This document shows, piece after piece, positions 59,041-64,000 of a stretch of 64,000 nucleotides of DNA. The notes beneath the pieces were generated by a model. That model ran no database searches. It saw nothing but the letters and a program-made list of their open reading frames with translations, and was not told the DNA's origin. Source of the stretch: Cupriavidus metallidurans CH34 (GTDB lineage Bacteria > Pseudomonadota > Gammaproteobacteria > Burkholderiales > Burkholderiaceae). A program made the translations under genes and the position numbers. The stretch spans positions 3,782,001 through 3,846,000 of the forward strand of contig NC_007973.1 of assembly GCF_000196015.1 (NCBI RefSeq), written 5' to 3'. Every line of letters begins with the position of its first letter. The first letter of the stretch is position 1.

Positions 59041-60180
59041 ATGGAACGTCGTTCCTTCCTGTTGAAAGCGTCCGCCGTGGCCGCCACCGGAGCGCTCGCC
59101 GCTTGCGGCAAGGAAGAAAAGCCCGCCGCGCCGGCAGCATCGGCCAGCGCCCCAGCCGCCCCTGCTGTCATCGGCAGCAACCCGGCAGTGGAATGGCGGA
59201 TGGCGTCGAGCTTTCCGAAGTCGCTGGACACTATCTATGGCGGTGGCGAACTGCTGGCGCAACGTGTGAAGGAACTGACGGACGGCAAGTTCAATATCAA
59301 GGTATTTGCCGCAGGTGAAATCGTGCCGGGCCTGCAGGTGCTGGACGCCGTGCAGAACCAGACCGTGCAGATCGGCCATACCGCCGGCTATTACTACTTC
59401 GGCAAGAACCCGACGCTGTGCTTCGACACGACGATTCCGTTCGGCCTGACCGCGCGCCAGCAGAACGCCTGGATGCTGCAGGGTAACGGCATGAAACTGA
59501 TGCGCGAGTTCTTTAAGGAATACAACGTCGTCAACTTCCTCGGCGGCAACACCAATGCGCAGATGGGTGGCTGGTTCCGCAAGGAAATCAAGAGCGTGGC
59601 GGATCTGCAGGGTTTGAAGTACCGCATCGCCGGGTTTGCTGGCGTGGTGCTGTCGCGCCTGGGCGTGGTGCCGCAGCAGATCGCCGGTGGCGATATCTAC
59701 CCGGCGCTGGAAAAGGGCACGATCGACGCAGCCGAATGGGTGGGCCCGTACGACGACGAGAAGCTCGGCTTCTACAAGGTGGCGCCGTACTACTACTACC
59801 CGGGATGGTGGGAAGGCAGCGCTCAGCTCTCGTTCTATGCGTCGGCACCCGAGTTCGAGAAGCTGCCCGCGCTGTACAAGCGCGCGCTGGAAACGGCCAC
59901 CATCGAGGCCCACACGAACATGATGGCGAAGTACGACACCGTGAACCCGCAGGCGCTGGCCCGTCTGCTGGAAAACGGCGTGAAGCTGCGTCCGTTCTCG
60001 AAGGAAATCATGGAAGCCTGCTTCAAGGCCACCCAGGAAGCCTACGCGGACGAAAGCGCCAAGAACCCGTCGTTCAAGAAGATCTTCGACGACTGGCGCG
60101 TGTTCCGTAACAACGAAGCCGCGTGGTTCAACGTGGCCGAGCAGGCATTCTCGCAGTTCAGCTTCGCCCGCAAGCTGTAA
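59041..60180 (+). CDS. TRAP-transporter-type solute receptor (DctP family)
   Basis: 379 residues from the ATG at 59041 (GGAG six bases upstream; ATG at 59035 overlaps it). The twin-Arg start ERRSFLLKASAVAATGALAAC also ends in a lipobox, so it may be a Tat-exported lipoprotein. The DctP-type receptor body includes WRMASSFPKSLDTIYGGGE, GGWFRKEIKS and WVGPYDDEKLGFYKVAPYYY. Such receptors bind carboxylic acids such as 2-oxo acids. No DctQ or DctM gene is near, so it must share a permease elsewhere. Confidence 0.92.
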   Translation: MERRSFLLKASAVAATGALAACGKEEKPAAPAASASAPAAPAVIGSNPAVEWRMASSFPKSLDTIYGGGELLAQRVKELTDGKFNIKVFAAGEIVPGLQVLDAVQNQTVQIGHTAGYYYFGKNPTLCFDTTIPFGLTARQQNAWMLQGNGMKLMREFFKEYNVVNFLGGNTNAQMGGWFRKEIKSVADLQGLKYRIAGFAGVVLSRLGVVPQQIAGGDIYPALEKGTIDAAEWVGPYDDEKLGFYKVAPYYYYPGWWEGSAQLSFYASAPEFEKLPALYKRALETATIEAHTNMMAKYDTVNPQALARLLENGVKLRPFSKEIMEACFKATQEAYADESAKNPSFKKIFDDWRVFRNNEAAWFNVAEQAFSQFSFARKL

Positions 60181-60188
60181 GCCACAAA

Positions 60189-60215
60189 CGCCCCTCTCCC
60201 GCGCGGAGAGGGGCG
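60189..60215. repeat. REP-like palindrome
   Basis: An 11 bp perfect stem built on CGCCCCTCTCC with its complement, just past the TRAP receptor gene. Same family as 27025-27150; probably also ends transcription. Confidence 0.75.
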
Positions 60216-60330
60216 AGTGGAGAGGGCCGGCACTTTATCCGCTTGCCACGCCCGAAAGGCGCTCACACGCGCTTTCTCCCGCCCCGGTAGAATCCGCCCA
60301 CAACCGGACATCTACCCGGGACATTTCCCC

Positions 60331-61245
60331 ATGCAACTCGGCATCTTCTACGCGCTGCTCGCGTACATCATCTGGGGCCTGCTGCCCCTCTACATCAAAT
60401 CCCTGCACGGCGTTGCGCCGCTGGAAATCCTGCTGCATCGCATGGTGTGGTCGCTCGTGTTTCTCGGGGCGATCCTGCTGTGGCGCCGGCATTTCGGCTG
60501 GCTTCGCGAGGTGGCGGCCAACCCACGCCTGGTGCTCAATTTCGGAGCCAGCGCGGCCCTGCTCTGCTGCAACTGGTTCCTTTATATCTGGGCCGTTTCC
60601 GCCGATCGGGTGGTCGACGCCAGCCTGGGCTACTTCATCAATCCCCTGTTCAGCGTGCTGCTTGGCGTGTTGCTGCTGCACGAGCGGCTGCGCCCCGTGC
60701 AATGGCTATCGATCGCGATTGCCGCGGCCGGGGTGATCTGGCTCACGGTGACGGCTGGGCAGTTGCCGTGGATCGCGCTCGGTTTGGCGGCATCGTTCGG
60801 CGGCTATGGACTGTTGCGCAAGACCGGTGCCCTGGGGGCGCTGGAAGGGTTGTCACTGGAAACACTACTGCTGTTTCCGTTTGCCGCCGCCGCGCTCGCC
60901 TTTCTGTTTCTGACGGGTCAGGACACCACGCGCGCCGCAGCACCGGGTACGCAGGTGCTGCTGGTGATGGCGGGTCCGATTACCGCCGTGCCGCTGCTGT
61001 TCTTCGCGGCAGGCGCACGGCGCATTCCGCTGTCGCTGCTCGGGCTGCTGCAGTACGCCGGCCCGACACTGCAACTGGCGCTCGGCATCTGGCTGTACCA
61101 CGAGCCGTTTCCGCCGCAAAAGCAGATTGGCTATGCGCTGATCTGGGTATCTCTGGCTATCTACGCTGCTGAAGGCCTGCTTGTCAGCAAACTGCTGCAG
61201 CGGAAAATTATTAGCGTTAAGAATGAAGTCAGCGAAAGCACATAA
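60331..61245 (+). CDS. rarD: EamA-family transporter RarD
   Basis: 304 residues from the ATG at 60331. Ten hydrophobic segments; the start GIFYALLAYIIWGLLPLYIKSL and EILLHRMVWS, WAVSADRVVDASLGYFINPL are strongly RarD-like. In E. coli rarD was named for chloramphenicol sensitivity, and the substrate is not known. It stands upstream of dinB but has its own start region. Confidence 0.92.
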   Translation: MQLGIFYALLAYIIWGLLPLYIKSLHGVAPLEILLHRMVWSLVFLGAILLWRRHFGWLREVAANPRLVLNFGASAALLCCNWFLYIWAVSADRVVDASLGYFINPLFSVLLGVLLLHERLRPVQWLSIAIAAAGVIWLTVTAGQLPWIALGLAASFGGYGLLRKTGALGALEGLSLETLLLFPFAAAALAFLFLTGQDTTRAAAPGTQVLLVMAGPITAVPLLFFAAGARRIPLSLLGLLQYAGPTLQLALGIWLYHEPFPPQKQIGYALIWVSLAIYAAEGLLVSKLLQRKIISVKNEVSEST

Positions 61246-61320
61246 AGATCAATCTATTAAGTAAATAATTTGCGGGAGAGCCAGCTGACAGGCCCTCCGC
61301 AAAATCCGGGCGCGGCACTA

Positions 61321-61340
61321 TACTGTACGTTTATACAGTA
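61321..61340 (+). promoter_or_regulatory. LexA (SOS) box of dinB
   Basis: A perfect CTGT-N8-ACAG operator with matching TA outer bases on both sides, 21 bp before the dinB start. This predicts SOS induction of Pol IV. Confidence 0.9.
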
Positions 61341-61360
61341 CACGATTTTCCCCTTCGTCC

Positions 61361-62542
61361 ATGTCCTCATCCGCACGGCGCATCGCCCATCTCGACATGG
61401 ATGCCTTCTATGCGTCCGTCGAACTGTTGCGCTACCCGGATCTGCGCGGCCAGGCCGTCGTGATCGGGGGCGGTCGCAACGCCGTGCCCGAGGACCTGCC
61501 CGACGGCACGCGCCGTTATGCGCGTCTGCGCGATTACGCCGGACGCGGCGTCGTGACCACGTCCACCTACGAGGCCCGCGCGCTTGGCGTGTTTTCCGCC
61601 ATGGGGATGATGAAGGCCGCCAAGCTGGCACCCGACGCGATCCTGTTGCCGACGGACTTCGACGCCTACCGGCGTTACTCCGGGTTGTTCAAGGCTGCAG
61701 TCAGATCATTCACCGAACAAATAGAAGACCGGGGAATCGACGAGATATATATCGATCTGACTGATATTGATGGTGAGGCACGCGATGTGGCGGCCCGTAT
61801 CAAGGCCGCCGTGAACGCCGCCACCGGGCTGACCTGTTCGATCTGCGTGGCGCCAAACAAGCTGTTGGCCAAGATCGGTTCCGAACTCGACAAGCCAGAC
61901 GGCCTGACGATCCTGACGCCGGCCGATATCCCGACACGAATCTGGCCGCTGGCAGCCCGCAAGGTCAATGGCATCGGCCCCAAGGCGGCGGAGAAGCTGG
62001 CGGCTATCGGCATCGAGACCGTGGGGCAACTGGCGGAGGCCGACATCGCGCTGCTGCAGGCCCATTTCGGCCGCAATTACGCAAGCTGGCTGGCCGAAGT
62101 GGCGAATGGGCGCGACGAGCGGCAGGTCGTGGTCAGCTCCGAACCCAAGTCGATGAGCCGCGAAACCACGTTCGAGCGTGATCTGCATCCGCGCGGCGAT
62201 CGTCCGGTACTGTCCGAGCAATTCACCCGGCTTTGCATGCGCGTGGCCGAAGATCTGCGGCGCAAGGGCTACGTGGGGCGCACCGTCGGCATCAAGCTGC
62301 GTTTCGACGACTTCCACACCGTTACGCGCGACCTGACGCTGACCGCCCACACCGCGGACGGCGCGACGATCCGGCATGGCGCCACCGAGTGCCTCAAGCG
62401 TATCCCGCTGGAACGACGCATCCGGCTGCTCGGCGTACGCGTCAGCGCGCTGATCCCGGCCGCCGATCAGGGCGATGACCCCGCGCCGGTCCAGGAGGAA
62501 TTGCGCTTCGATGCCGAGCCGGATTCCCCGGTTTTCCGTTGA
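61361..62542 (+). CDS. dinB: DNA polymerase IV (DinB)
   Basis: 393 residues. Y-family translesion polymerase. N-terminal metal-binding HLDMDAFYASVE, VTTSTYEARALGV near 67-79, and the second acidic motif as GIDEIYIDL (most have SIDEAYLD; the Ser is Gly here but both acids are kept). HhH region VNGIGPKAAEKLAAIGI, then the little-finger domain. The C-terminal QEELRFD may be a beta-clamp motif. A LexA box lies 21 bp upstream of the ATG. Confidence 0.95.
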   Translation: MSSSARRIAHLDMDAFYASVELLRYPDLRGQAVVIGGGRNAVPEDLPDGTRRYARLRDYAGRGVVTTSTYEARALGVFSAMGMMKAAKLAPDAILLPTDFDAYRRYSGLFKAAVRSFTEQIEDRGIDEIYIDLTDIDGEARDVAARIKAAVNAATGLTCSICVAPNKLLAKIGSELDKPDGLTILTPADIPTRIWPLAARKVNGIGPKAAEKLAAIGIETVGQLAEADIALLQAHFGRNYASWLAEVANGRDERQVVVSSEPKSMSRETTFERDLHPRGDRPVLSEQFTRLCMRVAEDLRRKGYVGRTVGIKLRFDDFHTVTRDLTLTAHTADGATIRHGATECLKRIPLERRIRLLGVRVSALIPAADQGDDPAPVQEELRFDAEPDSPVFR

Positions 62543-62602
62543 AGCGGGCTTGAATCCCCTGTGTCATACGGGCCTATCTATGTCCCGGTAGAATCGGCGG
62601 CC

Positions 62603-63799
62603 ATGACATCCGCCACCGCCCAACGCGCCGACGCCCCTGCCGCCTGGATCACTCCCCTCCTGGCCACCGCGTGCGGCATGATCGTCGCCAACCTCTACTA
62701 CGCCCAGCCACTGGTTGGTCCGATCGCGCGGGCGCTCGAGCTTTCTCCCGAGATCGCCGGCCTGATCGTCACGCTGATCCAGATCGGCTATTGCGTGGGC
62801 CTGCTGCTGCTGGTGCCCTTGGGCGATATCGTCGAGAACCGCAAGCTTGTACTGGCGCTGATCGCCGGCTGTGCGGTGGCATTGGTCGCGGCAGCGCTGG
62901 CTACGCACGCGAGCGTCTTCCTGATCGCTGGCTGCGCGATAGGCCTGTGCTCGGTGGCTGTGCAGGTACTGGTGCCGTTCGCGGCACACCTCGCGCCCGA
63001 ACATGCGCGCGGCCGGGCCGTCGGCAACGTGACCAGCGGCCTGCTGATGGGCATCATGCTGGCGCGCCCGGTATCGAGCCTGGTGGCGGACCTGTTCGGC
63101 TGGCATACGATCTTCGCCGCGTCGGCCGTGGCCATGGTGCTGCTTGGCGTGGTGCTGTCGCGCAAGCTGCCGCAGCGCCAGCCGGCGCCCGGCGTGAACT
63201 ATGTCGAGATGCTTGGTTCGATGGGGCACCTGTTGCGCACGCAGCCGGTGCTGCGGCGGCGCGCGATGTATCAGGCGAGCATGTTCGGCGTATTCAGCCT
63301 GTTCTGGACCACCACGCCGCTGTACCTGGCCGGGCCCGCTTTCCATATGTCCCAGACCGGCATCGCCGTGTTCGCGCTCGTGGGCGTGGCCGGCGCGATT
63401 GCCGCGCCGATGGCCGGCCGCTATGCCGATCGTGGCCACAGCCGCCAGATGACTGCCATCGCACTGGCGCTGGGCGCAGGCTCCTTCCTGCTGAGCCGCA
63501 TCGGCGTCGAAGGTTCGCTCATGTCACTGGCGGCCTTGACCGTCGCGGCCGTCGTGCTCGACTTTGCCGTGTCGGCCAACCTGGTGATCGGGCAGCGCGC
63601 GATCTTCTCTTTGTCCGCGGAACATCGCAGCCGCCTGAATGGGCTCTACATGGCCATCTTCTTCGTTGGCGGTGCGATCGGCTCGTCGGTTGGCGCATGG
63701 GCCTATGCGCGTGCCGGCTGGCCGCTGGCGAGCTGGATCGGCTTCGCCTTGCCGGCCATCGCCCTGCTCTATTTCCGAACCGAGCCTGCAAGCACCTGA
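62603..63799 (+). CDS. MFS transporter (DHA-type exporter)
   Basis: 398 residues from the ATG at 62603. Twelve hydrophobic segments. The A-motif-like loop GDIVENRKL lies between helices 2 and 3, and [21 protein letters not shown] start ([19 protein letters not shown]) is common in MFS members that export small metabolites or drugs. It is 60 bp after dinB and may share some readthrough. The substrate is unknown. Confidence 0.9.
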   Translation: MTSATAQRADAPAAWITPLLATACGMIVANLYYAQPLVGPIARALELSPEIAGLIVTLIQIGYCVGLLLLVPLGDIVENRKLVLALIAGCAVALVAAALATHASVFLIAGCAIGLCSVAVQVLVPFAAHLAPEHARGRAVGNVTSGLLMGIMLARPVSSLVADLFGWHTIFAASAVAMVLLGVVLSRKLPQRQPAPGVNYVEMLGSMGHLLRTQPVLRRRAMYQASMFGVFSLFWTTTPLYLAGPAFHMSQTGIAVFALVGVAGAIAAPMAGRYADRGHSRQMTAIALALGAGSFLLSRIGVEGSLMSLAALTVAAVVLDFAVSANLVIGQRAIFSLSAEHRSRLNGLYMAIFFVGGAIGSSVGAWAYARAGWPLASWIGFALPAIALLYFRTEPAST

Positions 63800-63943
63800 C
63801 AGCGGTTGAATCAGGCGCAAGACGTTCGTCTCCCGTGCACCAGACGTCGTCGTGTGCTCTACACTGTGCCAGCATATCGGTACCATCATTCCTGAATCCG
63901 TCGTCGCAGTACCCGCAAGATGCGGGCTTGCCGGAGACGTCCA

Positions 63944-64000
63944 ATGGCATGGCACAAACTGCTTCCGCGGCCGCGCTGGCTGCCGCGCGCGGCACTGATA
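63944..64000 (+). CDS. Start of an unidentified gene (cut by window edge)
   Basis: 19 codons are visible (MAWHKLLPRPRWLPRAALI). GGAG lies seven bases before the ATG, a good ribosome site. A second ATG at 63949 in another frame has poorer spacing. Too short for a function; the basic, then hydrophobic start may be a membrane protein. Confidence 0.4.
   Translation, partial: MAWHKLLPRPRWLPRAALI

Overview
The window looks like the main chromosome of a high-GC beta-proteobacterium, most likely a Cupriavidus/Ralstonia-type member of the Burkholderiaceae. This rests on gene content and order (hemE, complete F1Fo ATP synthase operon with atpI, then mnmG-rsmG-parA-parB), on a Bug-type periplasmic receptor paired with a LysR regulator, on two branched-chain amino-acid ABC operons and on copper-responsive genes. 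The species cannot be fixed from sequence reading alone. No rRNA, tRNA, CRISPR array, insertion sequence or prophage was seen.

Layout. 0-10 kb (minus strand): the 5' part of hemE, an HSL-type esterase, a structured non-coding gap with a candidate small RNA, and atpIBEFHAGDC. 10-15 kb (minus): mnmG-rsmG-parA-parB with four parS sites, one of them inside mnmG. 15-18 kb: an N-formylglutamate amidohydrolase-like gene and a Bug receptor, divergent from a LysR regulator. 18-30 kb (minus): two liv ABC transport systems. The first is livK-livH-livMG-livF, with permease and ATPase fused and a terminator-like hairpin in the livK leader. The second is livG-livF-livK-livH-livM. A TSUP permease and a small unknown gene lie between them. 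30-39 kb: a GMC oxidoreductase, a lysophospholipase-like hydrolase, a copper module (copA-cueR divergent from copZ, with two CueR-type operators), ompW, an ornithine cyclodeaminase-family enzyme and an aldo/keto reductase. 39-48.5 kb (minus): a tightly coupled alpha-2-macroglobulin / YhhN / PBP1C operon. 48.5-53 kb: an AsnC/Lrp regulator divergent from phhA-phhB, then a TctDE/QseBC-like two-component pair. 53-64 kb: a SET-domain methyltransferase, an unusual non-coding region, hupB (HU), a DUF2272-like lipoprotein, a MIP channel, a proline-rich maltoporin-like protein, a TRAP-type receptor, rarD, LexA-controlled dinB, an MFS exporter and the start of one more gene.

The most striking stretch is 53.67-55.04 kb around hupB. 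It holds ten copies of the palindrome GTATAC in about 550 bp. It also holds three perfect DnaA boxes, one followed by a GC-rich spacer and four CTA trinucleotides (the layout of a bacterial origin unwinding element). A fourth perfect DnaA box and five tandem 12-bp DnaA-box-like repeats follow hupB. Predominant gene direction changes from minus to plus at 49-54 kb, and the parS cluster is about 39 kb away. Together these make the region a candidate replication origin or DnaA-binding control locus. dnaA is not in the window, so this is an inference.

Coordination: ATP synthase, chromosome partition, tRNA/rRNA modification and HU are housekeeping genes that often sit near the origin and are read here away from the proposed origin. 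The transport, copper and envelope genes look like ordinary adaptive chromosome content.
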